Assembly (NCBI GenBank): GCA_037957365.1
Contig: JARHVA010008423.1
Coordinates: 122,001-186,000, forward strand
DNA length: 64,000 bases
Source of the DNA: Torreya grandis
Lineage: Eukaryota; Streptophyta; Pinopsida; Cupressales; Taxaceae
Direction of reading: 5' to 3'
Under the pieces are notes generated by a model. The model was not told where the DNA came from. It did no database searches and worked only from the letters and a program-made list of their open reading frames with translations. This document shows, piece by piece, positions 23,400 through 34,429 of the stretch; position 1 is the stretch's first letter, and each line of letters starts with the position of its first letter. The translations under genes and the position numbers were made by a program.

Positions 23400-23740
23400 A
23401 CATCAAAACCACCTAAGGAGAGGGAAAACATGTCAGAGTACAAGTTATAATCTCCAATAGAGATACACACATTTCAACATTTCCCTTTGCAAGGTAATGT
23501 GCCTTAATTGACAATCATGACTTCAATGTTGGAAATGGGATGGATAAAATAATCAGCCTATTTTGGTGATTTGAGGGTTAATGAAGTTATGGGTACTACC
23601 TGAATCAATGAGTATTATGAGAGGGATATTCTTGAAGTAACCCCTGACTTGCATGGATTGTGGGGTGGTGACTCCTGCTAAGGCATGGAGAGAGATACTT
23701 GGTTAGTCTTCCTAAGAAGTAGGTTCCACAATCAATGGAT
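23400..23740 (-). pseudogene. Protease of element E
   Basis: On the - strand, SISLHALAGVTTPQSMQVRG then IPLIILIDSGSTHNFINP (about 23700-23585). The D-S-G catalytic triplet is intact. An in-frame stretch of about 45 codons is open. The second half decays toward 23400. Confidence 0.85.
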
Positions 23741-24900
23741 CTTCTTTTAGATTATCTACTATATCCTTTGCATCTTCAAAAAATTCAAGTTTGGGTGGAG
23801 AATCCACATCTAGTAGGTAGAGGTTTTGCTCTACACATCAATGTCCCCAAGTGAATTTATCATCACAATTATAACATAGTCTTTTTTATCTATAGGCTTG
23901 CATATCTATTTCAATCAAATGCTTGATAGGAGTGATTCTGGGGGATAACATTGTTTAAGATCATTATGGAGTTGTATTTCTAAATGGAACAAAATTAGAT
24001 TTGAATTGCTATTGAGTCGTGATCTTGTCTTATACCAACTTATCTAACCCTAGGGCTTCCATCATTATGTTAGGCTAGAAAATTTTAACCTCTGAGTGAA
24101 TTTCATCCTTTAGTCCATTGGCAAAGCAACTCCTGAAGAATTCATTGAACAATCACTCTATGTGATTGGCCAATTTTTCAAATTATGTTTGATATTATCT
24201 TATGGTTTTTGTTTGGTAAAGTTTAGTGAGTACTCCAGTGAAGTTATTAAAAGCACTAGGGCTAAAATGTTGTAAAATGAGGGTGAAAAAATTGGTCCAT
24301 ACATGCTTATCATGAGCCTTGGTATACAATGATGCCATTGAAGAGATTCATGTTCCAAGTGAAAGGATGCAAGTAGGACTTTGTTGGCATCAAAATTATT
24401 ATGTAAACTAAAATATTATTATGCTTGATAGATCCATCTAGTTAGATTTACACCATTGAATTGAGTAAAATTAAGCTTCAACCCACAAAAATTGATGGAA
24501 GAAGAAAACTCGGTGTCTAAAGAGGACTTTGGATGCCATCTATATTCATTGTGGTATGTTGAAGACTGAGACTAAGATTTTTTTCATCAAGATATTTGAT
24601 GTGGGTCTTGAGGGTGGCAATTTCATCCTCCAGGTTTTTTGCTCCTGTTTGGGTTACTACTATGACCAGAATAAGAGATTTTTTTTGAATGGGTAGGAAA
24701 ACTAGAGTTAAGACACATTTAATAAGGGAATTTTTTAATTTGGGTGAAAATAGAATGGGTAAAGGTACTTTTACTATTTTTTTGCATAGTGGGAGTATGA
24801 TTGATGAAGGCGAGGATAATTTCAGGAGTGAAAATAGAAAAGATAAAAAAAATATCAAAAAGGATCAAAGGAGTAGAATAAGGAGATGAACACTATGGAA
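23741..24900 (-). pseudogene. Gag of element E with zinc knuckle
   Basis: The open piece 24858-24517 carries a coiled-coil-like stretch (LEDEIATLKTHIKYLDEKNL). Next come fragments of the capsid domain (FFRSCFANGLKDEIHSEV, about 24150-24090). Near 23885-23840 is CYNCDDKFTWGH with Cys/Cys/His in knuckle spacing, followed by LYLLD as usual before PR. The gene is frameshifted throughout. The start is uncertain. Confidence 0.7.
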
Positions 24901-25836
24901 ACTTTTTGAGGCAAATGGATAAAAATAGAAGTTATGGCAAAACCCAAAAAATGGGTATATTGAGATTTGAGAGAATTAGGAATGGAATTGGGATATGAGA
25001 CCTCAAAGAAGAAAATGTGAGAAATGGAATTTTAGGTGTTTAAATAAATTTTGAGGATCAATGGGGCTACAAATGGAGAGATATGACAAAAAATAAAATA
25101 AAAAATTGGTTACTATGTTTTTTAAGATAAGTCTAATAGATATATGCTAAAATTGATATGACATGTTTTTAGATCTAATATAGAATTTTTCTAATACTCT
25201 ACTAGTAATATGCTAAAAATGGTATGGCAAGTCTACTAATACTCTACTAAAGATATGATATGGTAGTTTTTTGATACTCTAATTGTAATATACTGAAACT
25301 AATATGGTAAGTCTATTGATAATATGTGAATATCTAATATGAAAAGTTTTTTGATACTCCATGGTAATATTCTGAAACTAATAGAAATGGGCCCCAAGTT
25401 TCAATGTCAACCTAAGGGTTTAAAGATATTACTCTAGCCACCAATGCCATCTACGTGAGTACTGCTCTCCAAAAATGTTTTGGCCATGGATTTACCTCTT
25501 AGCGACAACTCTTGGTTTTCCTCATGGATAAGAATTACTCAATTAGGAAGGGGATATTGATTGTTTTGCTGGTAGGTCCTCTCAATGGGCCAACTACTTT
25601 GGGGTTCCTATTGTACTCCTCATAATGATTTTTAGGGCTTTCACTCAAGCACTTCTCATAATTATGCTGTCAAGTTTTTACCTTGATCCAAAATAGATTG
25701 TTGTGATATAAATAATTACTTAAATTAATTATGTAGCAAGACAGATGTAAGATTTTCTAAAAAATTACTTAAATAGATTATGTAGTAGAATATAGATAAG
25801 AATTTTTGAAGGAAAAAAAATTTAACCTAGGCTAGT
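24901..25836 (-). other. 5' untranslated region of element E
   Basis: About 0.9 kb between PBS and gag. No coding frame. It contains a degenerate tandem array at about 25130-25390 and a less repetitive part next to the PBS. Confidence 0.6.
25130..25390. repeat. Degenerate tandem repeats in E 5'-UTR
   Basis: Four to five copies of a 55-65-bp unit. Words such as AATATGCTAAAA or AATATACTGAAACTAATATG, and TTTTTGATACTC or CTAATACTCTAC, recur with substitutions. Confidence 0.65.
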
Positions 25837-25848
25837 GATCTGATACCA
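25837..25848 (-). other. Primer-binding site of element E
   Basis: On the - strand TGGTATCAGATC, three bases inside the 5' LTR end. It fits the plant initiator-Met tRNA primer site. Confidence 0.85.
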
Positions 25849-25851
25849 GAT

Positions 25852-26169
25852 TGGAGGATCCTCCTATAATAAATTAATGATAATGTGTGAAATAATAGAT
25901 TTATATAATTAAAAAAATCATTAAAATTATTATATTGATCACAAGTCACTTCAAGGGGGAAACCTCCTTTGAGAAAGCTCAATATAATAAATTTGTGGAT
26001 GCATCTATTGACATCAACACTTATAAACTATGTCTAAGCTAAACAACTACTACTTTTTATGAATGTGAGATAAAATGAAATGTTCATGGGATGACTTACA
26101 AAACATATACATCCATAAAAACTAATATACTAACAAAGTAAAGAGGATGGGTCGCATAGGTTCCTAAAA
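25852..26169 (-). repeat. Element E 5' LTR
   Basis: Partner of 20054-20376. On the - strand it ends GGATCCTCCA before the PBS. The outer end abuts TTTAT, an imperfect match to TGTAT on the other side. Confidence 0.88.
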
Positions 26170-29100
26170 TTTATTTGATAACAAATTCTAAGGGAAGTGT
26201 TTTCAAGGACACCGAGTTCACTATTTTTTTCCCGAAACACAAGAGACAATAACTTGTCAAAATTGTTTTGGAGAATTGAGAATCAACCAACTATTTCCAA
26301 AGAAGAGGAGAAAAATCTCTTAGCAAAGAGGCTATATGATGACATTATTACAATTCAAATGACTAGTCTCCTTTATGTAGTAGTGAAGCCTGAGGTACTC
26401 CATTAAATTGATATTCTTGTTCCCACTTTTAAGGAAACTATGATAGATAAGGACATGATAATTAATGAACACAATTTGAGAAAAGTTGCTTATATTTTGC
26501 TATTGCATTTTAGTCATATTAAAACTATCTAAACCCCAAATTAACCTATCCTCTATCAATACTTGGGATAAGGAAAACAATTTGATGGACACCCTTACCA
26601 TGTGGCTAGATTTTCGAAACCAAGCCTTTTCAGACTTTAGGCAAGAATATTCCTATTAGCTAATTTAGATATATAATTTAGATGATAATGATAATGTTGA
26701 ACAAATTATGTGGGGATGTAACCATAGCTTATGTAAATCCAAATGGGTGCCAATACTTTACTTCATTGTTGAAAAAATGATGGTCCCCCTATTAGGTGAG
26801 ACAATTACATCTGTTTAAGTAGATAGGTACATGCAATTAGGCATAAAAAGAAGAGTGATTTTCTATGATATCTTACCTTATAGATTCCATATGTATAATA
26901 AAAAATATTCTAAATCAAAAGGAATGGTCCCCAAATGGAACATAGATAGTTTCCTACTATTACTCTAAGTTGTATATTTACAAATATAGAGACCACATTC
27001 AATTTATATGTGATTATGTCTACCCTGCCCTAAATGAAGCCATAACTAGCATCCCAATGATAATAACTAGCCTATTGATCAAGAAATCAGCTGATACTAT
27101 GGGAGATATATGGTTATATCTAGACTGTACCATCATAAGAATTGAAGGGACATAAAATTCTCCTCTTAATCTACGTATCCATCTTCTTGACAAGTTAGCT
27201 GAGCAAAAAATTGCATATCAGCTATTCCATGGCATTGATGGTATATGCAAGACCAATAGAAAATGACTCCTTCATAACCTCCCTATGATAATTGGAAAGA
27301 CATCATTCAGACAATGGTATGACATTAAGGCAAAATCCAAGCATAGATCATCTTTTAACCTATAAATTGATGAACTTAAATAGTGGGACCCATATGAGAA
27401 AGTTAAGGAGAATTTAAGACTCAAAGGAATGATAAATGTTTCCTATGAACATGATCCTAGTATCTTTGACCCTATCTACACCAAGGAATCATCCTACTTT
27501 GAAGTGACCAGGAGATTGAAGGAACACAACCTAAGACCCAAGTCAAGATTATAAAAAAATAAAAAAAATGGATTATTAATGGCAATTGGGACCCAAGAAA
27601 TATCATTTGATCAGTGGTGAATCCTCTAGATCTCCATTAGTTAATGCACAAGCAAAAGTTAAGTGGAACACAAACCCAAAGAGAAAAATCCACATGATAT
27701 TGCTTATACTTCATCAACTCTATAACCTTCTAAAGTAGCAGAACATGAATTATATCAAGCCAAAGTTCATATTATAGTCATATGCCCATAAGAGTCTATT
27801 GAGGATGTATTAAAGATTTTATCTATGACATACATATATTTAGATGATGAAAAAGCCTAGGTTGAGGAAACAAAGAAAAATAAAGGGCAAGAAGTGGTAT
27901 TGTACTTAGTTCTGGTTGACACCCCTAAGAATAAGGCTGAACTTGCCATTATTCTAAAAGCAAAAAGACCCAAAGTGACTTTCACTACTCCTCTAAGTAA
28001 ATTCATCTTATTCAGTGAATAAAATATATTATATGTCCCACCAATTCTATAATGGTTCTTATATGAGCCTAAATTGTAGAAAATGCCTACTATGCATCAT
28101 CCTTGGGCTATGATGAAAGCCATTAACATTATTATGCATCAAGAGCTTAAACTATGGATCATTTCACTATAGGAAGAGGAAGTAAAGAGACTATCTATGT
28201 CAAGTGATTCATCATCTCAATCATAAATGAAGGCCTCCATCCCACAAGTGACCCAGTTGATATTTGGAGTCAAGTATGATCTATGGACTGCTAATTTGTA
28301 AAGGGTGATAGAAAATAAGGTCATCCAAGGAGGTGAAGAGATGATATATCAAAAATTGGAACCATTTACTGGTTTGAATCAAAAACAAAGGTAAAAACTA
28401 GGATAAGTTTCTATTTTTGATAATGATGTTCTTGAATTAACTCAAGTACAGTTAGAGCAGTTGCAAGTATCAAGGGCTTGGAATAACAAAAGAAGAACTT
28501 GAAAGAGTAGTATATTTTGTCTATTCCTAGGGAGATGATCAATATGTTTGAATCCAATTTATATTATATGTCCAATTCCTTGAAATAAATAAGGTCTAGG
28601 CATGATGTGATAAGCCAATAAAGTATTTTAGCCATGAACCAAGTAATTCAATGGCAGGATTCATGCAACAAAGTGAAGGGCTTGATCAATATTATGACAT
28701 AAGACCAAATTCTTGGATTTAAAAATTTTATCCTATCCCACTTGAATACTACTATGATCATATTGATAGAGAAGATCAATGGTTTGAGAAAATTGACCAA
28801 GAGCCTAGAAGAACTTTCTAAGGATGGCAAATAGTTAGAGATTAAAATAAAGCATACATTGGGGAGTTTGATCACAGAACAACTACACTCAGTCTTATTT
28901 TCTTAATAACTGATGAGGATTTAAAGCATAAGACTACTCAAATCATGTAAGAAGTAAAGAATCAAATCCAAGGTATAAAGGGGCGAACAACAGTAGGATC
29001 TTGGACATGATCCTATCAGCTGAAGAAAAGATTAGTGATGCTCAGAGCATCAAGGAAGCTTTGGATAGGAATGACAAATAATTCACAATCCTATTAGATG

Positions 29101-29234
29101 AAGGAGATGAAATTTTCATGGAGCCTATCATCAACCTCAATATGATTGATGGATAACATGATAAGGCAATGAAGATCATGTAGGAAAAATAAAAGACTGC
29201 AACCACAAAAGAGCCTCAAAGTCAAATTGGTTAA
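26170..29234 (+). pseudogene. ORF-X copy 2, main part
   Basis: Continues the frame begun at 20009. With those codons the protein would be about 1,020 residues. Blocks shared with copy 3 include EEEKNLxxKRLYDDII, IQMTSL, VVKPxVLHxIDIL, ETMIDK, IINEH, YRDHIQF, MGDIWLYLD and YEHDPSIFDPIYTKESSYFE, then those listed for copy 1. It is hydrophilic overall, with no signal peptide, membrane segment or polymerase motif that I can see. Stops and frameshifts are frequent, yet blocks are kept between copies. It lies between the LTR (or inside a longer one) and the gag spacer. Function unknown. Confidence 0.6.
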
Positions 29235-30272
29235 TTAAGGAATATTCTCTTGTATAATAACATGTATATTTTTGGAATGGAATATTCTTTTGTAAAAGCA
29301 TGTGCAACTTTGTAAAACACATTGCTTATAGGTTAGTCCTTTTAGAAAGTGTTTATTTTTGGAACATTGTAGAAGGACAGTTGCTGTGGATGCTTATATA
29401 GTTATCATTTGACATGATTGATCAATATACCTCCTTGGTATTCTATATAAGGGGTACTATCAATTATAAAAGAGGAGGGAGTTTTGATCAAGAAAACTTT
29501 GTGCATAATTTGGAGAAATTAATATAAGTAGAGAATTTTGAAAGGATTGTCTCATTTTATTTGTGTGATTGCTATCATGGTTACTCTCTCAATAAACTGG
29601 TCTAATTTTTAGATTTGAATGGTTCTTATGGATTCTTGATGTGCACCTTTAAATGTAACTTATCAATTTATGCTAATGCTAGATTGATTGAAATATCTTA
29701 GGTTCATTTCATTTTCTTTGCTCTTCTTGTAGATGTGCCTATACAATTCATTTGTAGGATTAAATGTTTAAAGTGAATATGGTTCTTATTTGCATTTGTT
29801 GCTGATATACTTAGATGTTTGACTGATGTGTGATAGGATTTGAGCTTAAGTTACTTCATGTCATACATTGGTTCAAGTGCATGCCTAGATGAAATTTTAA
29901 CTTTGTCATAATGTGTGGATTAAAGATCAATAATATCTTTCTTCTCTAACCTACCCTTCCTTTTGCTTAGTTTTTGATCAATTAACTTTAGTTTAGTTTC
30001 ATTATGAATATCCTTCTTAGATTAGACTTTAAATTTAGTTTTTGAGCATAATTCACTTCACTTAATTTAGATTACTTTCATTTTCACAAAGTAATCTGTT
30101 AGGCCATGGTTGTTCCTAACAACCAAACATCTATGTTATAAATTTTATGAAATAGTTCATTTTCTTTGCCTCTATTCCACCAAAGATATCAAGAATATCA
30201 CAACCTGTAACTCATGTAATGGACTTTTTGAATCCAAAAATGATAAATGTTTCTTAAATAGTCTAAATCACC
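29235..30272 (+). other. Spacer after ORF-X, second copy in A1
   Basis: Repeats 1646-2660, with TATATAA at 29444, a purine run AAAAGAGGAGGGA at about 29468-29481 and CCTAACA ending at 30121 (CCCAACA in copies 1 and 3). The match to the first spacer stops near 30272, where A2 begins in the opposite orientation. No coding sequence; the open frame 30110-30397 spans the palindrome and is not real. Confidence 0.6.
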
Positions 30273-30430
30273 AGGTTCCTATTGATGCCTACAAGTGTAT
30301 CATAGGTGTTTCATGTATCATAGGTGTTTCAGAGTGTTTAAGAAACATTTATCATTTTTGGATTCAAAGAATCCATTACATGAGTTACAGGTTGTGATAT
30401 TATTGATATCTTTATTGAAATAGAGGAAAA
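30170..30430. repeat. Palindromic junction between A1 and A2
   Basis: Arms of about 90 bp (about 30170-30260 and 30335-30425) are close reverse complements, with a spacer of about 75 bp. Beyond them the complementarity continues for kilobases on both sides. The spacer holds a 19-bp tandem duplication (about 30297-30334). Sequence reading is direct; an inverted-unit origin is inferred. Confidence 0.85.
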
Positions 30431-31363
30431 TCAAATGAACTATTTCACAAAATTTATAATGTAACTATTTGGTTGTTGGGAGCAACCATCGCCTAATAGC
30501 TTACTTTGTGAAAATTAAAGTAATATAAACTAAGTGAAGTGAATAATGCTCAAAAACTAAATATAAATCCTAAGATAATAAGGATATTCATAATGAAACC
30601 AAAATAAACTGAATTGATCAAAAAATAACAAAAACTAAGGATAGGGCAGAGAAGAATTATATTATTGATCTTTAATCTAGACATTATGACAAAGTTCAAA
30701 TTTCATTTAGGCAAGCACTTAAATCAATGTATGACATGAAATAGATTAAGCTCAAATACTATCACACATTAGGTAAACATCTAAGGATAGCATCAATAAA
30801 TACATATAAGAACCAGATTCACTTTAAATATTTATTCCTACAAAAAAATTGCATAGGCACATCTATAAGAAGAGCAAAGAAAACAAAATGCACCTAAGAT
30901 CTTTCAATCAATATATAATTAACAAAAATTGATAACTCTACATTTAAAGGTGCACATCAAAAATCCATAAGAACCATTCAAATCTAAAAATTAGACTAGT
31001 CGGTTAAGATATTAGCCATAATAGTAATCACACAAACAAAATCAGACAATCCTTTTAGAATTCTCTAATTATATTAGTTGCTCCAAAATTTTCACAAAGT
31101 TTCCTTTCTCAAAACTCCCTCTCTTTTTTTACAATCAATAATTCCCCTTATATAGAAGACCATGGAGGTATGTCAGTTAATCATGTCAAATGATAAATGT
31201 ACAAGTGTCTAGGACAATTTTCCTTCTACAATGTTATATAAATAGACACTTTCTAAAAATATTGACTTATAAAAAATGTGATTTACAGAGTTGCACATTA
31301 TTTTACAAAATAATATTCATTTTCAAAAATACACATGTTCCTATACAAGAGAATATTCCTAAG
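30273..31363 (-). other. Spacer after ORF-X in A2
   Basis: Third copy of the ORF-X to gag spacer, with the TATA-like site at about 31155-31149 and TGCTCCCAACA ending at 30474 on the - strand. Open frames on the + strand at 31190-31892 are antisense to it and to ORF-X. Confidence 0.55.
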
Positions 31364-34300
31364 TTAACCAATTTGAATTTGGGGCTCCTTTGTGGTTGCA
31401 ATCTTTTGTTTATCCTACATGATATTCATTCCCTTGTCATGTCCATCAATCAGCTTGAGGTTGATGATGGGTTCCATGAAAAGTTCATCTTCTTCATCCA
31501 CCATGCCTTTGAAGTCTTTGCCATTCCTATCCAAGTATTTATTTATGATCCAAGCATTAAAAATCTTTTCTTCAACTGATAGGATCATGTCCAAGATCCT
31601 ACTATTAGCTACCCCTATTCTACCTTATCTTTAATTCTTTACTTCTTGCATGAATTGGGTATCCTTGTGCTTGAACTCCTCATCAGTGATTAAGATAATA
31701 GGATTGAGTGCAGTTGGGTTTGTGATCAAACTCCTTAATATATGCTGCATTCTAATTTCTAATTACTTATCATCCTTAGAAAGTTCTTTTAGGCTCTTGG
31801 CCCATTTTCTTAATTCTTTGATATTCTCTATTAATATAACCATAGACGTATTCAAACAGGCTAGGCTAATACTTTTAAATCTAAGAATTTAGTCTTCTAT
31901 TAGAATATTGATCAAACCCTTCACTTTATTACATAAATTCTACCATTGAGTCACTTTGTTCATGGACATAGTACTCTACTGGCTTATCACATCCTATCTA
32001 GACCTTATTGATTTCAAGGAATTGAACATATCATATAAAGTGGCTTCAAACATATTGATAATTTCCATAGGAACATAAACAATAAATTTCTATTTCAAGT
32101 TCTTTTTTTGTTTTTCCAAGCCTTTGATAGTTTCTTATAGCTGCTCTAACTATGTCTAAGCTAATTCAAAAACATCCTCATCAAAAATAAGATCTTCTCC
32201 TCATTTTTGCTTTTGATTTTGAGTCAAACCAGTCAATGGTTCCACTTTTTGATATATCATCTCTTCACCTCCTTGGATGACCTTCTTCTTTGTCACCCTT
32301 TATAAATTGGTAGTCCCTAGATCATACTTGACTCCAAATATTGATTGGGTCACTTGTGGGATGGGGGCTTCCATTTATGATTGAGCTACTGAATCACTTG
32401 GCACAACTAGTCTCTTTACTTCCTCTTCTTAAAGTGAAATGATCCATGGTTTAAGATCTTGATGCACATGAATGTTAATGGATTTCATCATAGCCCAATG
32501 ATTATGCAAAGTAAGCATTTTATAAAATCTAGATTCATATGAGAACCATTCAAGAATGGGTAGACCATATAATAGGTATTTTTTACTAAATATATTGAAT
32601 TCACTTAGGGGAGTAGTGAAAGTCATTTTGGGTCTTTTTATTTTGGGAACAATGGATAGTTTAGGCTTTCTCTTAGGGGTGTCAATAGGAACTTAGTCCA
32701 ATACCTTCTCTTCCTCAACCCTTATCTCCTCTTCCTCATATGTGTATGTCATAGATATCATGTTAAATACATCTTCAAAAAACTCTTGAGGGTATATGGC
32801 CAACATATGAACTTATTCTTGATGTAATTCATGTTATGCTACTTTGGAAGGTTTTGGAGTTGATGAAATAGAATAAATATCGTGTGGCATTTTCTCTTTA
32901 GTTCTATGCTCCACTTGAACTTCTAATTGTACATTAATTGATGGATGTCTAGAGGATTGACCACCTAGAGTCCCAATTTCCATCTATCATCCATTTTTTT
33001 AATCTCTTTCTAATCTTGACTTAGGCCTCAAGTTGTGTTCCTTCGATCTCCTGGTCACTTCAAAGTAGGATGATGTCTTGGTGTAAATAGGGTCAAATAC
33101 ATGATGATCATGTTCATAGGTTACATTAAACATTCATTTGAGTCTTAAATGCTCCTTATATTTTCCATAGGGGTCCTACTATCTAATTTTATTAATCTTT
33201 AGGTTGAAAGATGATCTATGCTTGGATTCTACCTCAATGTGATCCCATTATCTGAATGTTGTCTTTCTAATTATCATAGGGAGGTTGTGAAAGAGTCCTT
33301 TTCTCTTGGTATTGAATATACCATCAATGTCATGGAATAAATGGTATGCAACTTCTTGCTTAGCTAATAAGGATATGAGCAAGTAGCTTGAGAGGAGAAC
33401 TTTGAGTTCCCTCAACCCTTATAATAATGTAGTCTAGATATAGCCATATATCTCCCATAGCTTGAAAAAATTTCCTAATCAGTGGGATAATTATTGTCAT
33501 TGGGATGCCAATTATAGCCTCAGTTAGGGTAGGGTAGACACAATCACATAAAAATTGAATGTGGTCTCTATATTTAAATAAGTGCAACTTGGAATAATAC
33601 TATGAAATAGTCTGTGTTCCACTAGGTGATAATTCTCTCTAGTTTGGAATTTTTGTTGTTGCATAAATATCATCTAAGAGATATGGCATCATGAAAAATT
33701 ATGTTTTTTTCTTATTCTTAATTTAATATATTTGTATACTTAATGAGATACTGATTATTTCACCTAAAGGGGGGATACTTGCCTTTTTTGACTATAAATT
33801 AGACTATGGGCACCCATATTGGGTCTACATATGTAGTGGTTGTATTCCTACATAATTTATTTTAAAATTATCATTATCATTCTAACCTTGAGTCTAAATT
33901 CACTGATAGGGATTTCATTGTTAAGGTCTAAAAATACTGGGTTTCCAAAGTCTAGCCACAGGGAAAGGGTGTCCAAATTATTTTATTTATCCTAGTCATT
34001 GATAGAGGCTAGGTCAATTTTAATTTTGGGTAACTTAAAATATGACTCAAATGAAATATAAAAAATATAAGAAACTTTCCTTAGAATATGTTCATTAATT
34101 ATCATGCCCTTATCTATCATAGTTTCCTTGAAAATGGGATCAAGAATGTCAATGCAGTGGAGTACCTTAGGCTTTACTACTGCATAATAGAGACTAGTCA
34201 TTTGAATTGAAATAATGTCATCATATAACCTCTTTTCTGAGAGATTCTTCTCCTCTTCCATGGTAATGGCTATTTGATTCTCGATCATCTAAAATAATTT

Positions 34301-34429
34301 TGATTGATTATTGTCTCCTATGTTTAAAATAGAGGCAATGAACTCCGTATCCTTGAAAACACATCCTCAACATTTGTTGTCAAATATAGTTCCACATCTT
34401 CCTTTGAAATGTGCTTATGTGTCACCATT
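31364..34429 (-). pseudogene. ORF-X copy 3 (most complete, uninterrupted by insertions)
   Basis: 3,066 bp from ATG at 34429 to TAA at 31364, about 1,022 codons. It opens MVTHKHISKEDVELYLTTNV. Open pieces are 34288-33992 (98 codons: ENQIAITMEEEKNLSEKRLY and onward), 33587-33360 and 32626-32429. Middle blocks include HLFKYRDHIQF and MGDIWLYLDYIIIRVEG. It follows a TATA box by about 180 bp. It matches no family I know and has no catalytic motif I can name. Its retention in three copies within element A suggests it belongs to the element. Confidence 0.6.

Larger units (their letters stand above)
20054..26169 (-). mobile_element. Element E: Ty3/gypsy chromovirus
   Basis: A near-complete 6.1-kb element. 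LTRs of about 320 bp (20054-20376 and 25852-26169) have TG...CA ends. The interior reads, on the - strand, gag, PR, RT, RNase H, IN and a chromodomain-like end. PBS and PPT are both in place. Imperfect 5-bp target duplications flank it (TGTAT at 20049, TTTAT at 26170), and ORF-X of element A continues across it. All genes carry stops and frameshifts. An IN catalytic Glu codon appears changed to Lys. Confidence 0.9.
1..30272 (+). mobile_element. Element A, copy A1: Ty3/gypsy array, interrupted by elements B and E
   Basis: Decayed Ty3/gypsy retrotransposon sequence. The order is ORF-X (3' part), spacer, gag, PR, extra RNase H, RT, RNase H, IN, 3' region, LTR, ORF-X, spacer. ORF-X and the spacer occur twice (1-2715 and 26170-30272), so the copy spans more than one repeat unit. 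From the ORF-X stop at 1645 to the ORF-X stop at 29234, removing B and E, is about 13.3 kb. Both ends are open: the left runs off the window, and the right meets inverted copy A2. Every coding region carries stops or frameshifts. The order and domains are read directly; the tandem-array reading is inference. Confidence 0.8.

Noticed and set aside
29468..29481. Purine run AAAAGAGGAGGGA as the polypurine tract of element A.
   Set aside because: It is not followed by TG at an LTR edge and lies 20-30 bp after a TATA-like site; a leader position is more likely, though not proven.
30110..30397. A 95-codon frame with Cys-rich look (NITTCNSCNG, IIGVSCIIGVSE).
   Set aside because: It spans the palindrome centre and a 19-bp duplication; both halves are non-coding spacer in the other copies.
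31190..31892. Overlapping + strand frames of 80-129 codons.
   Set aside because: They are antisense to ORF-X copy 3 and its spacer; the aligned + strand copies show the real frame on the other strand.
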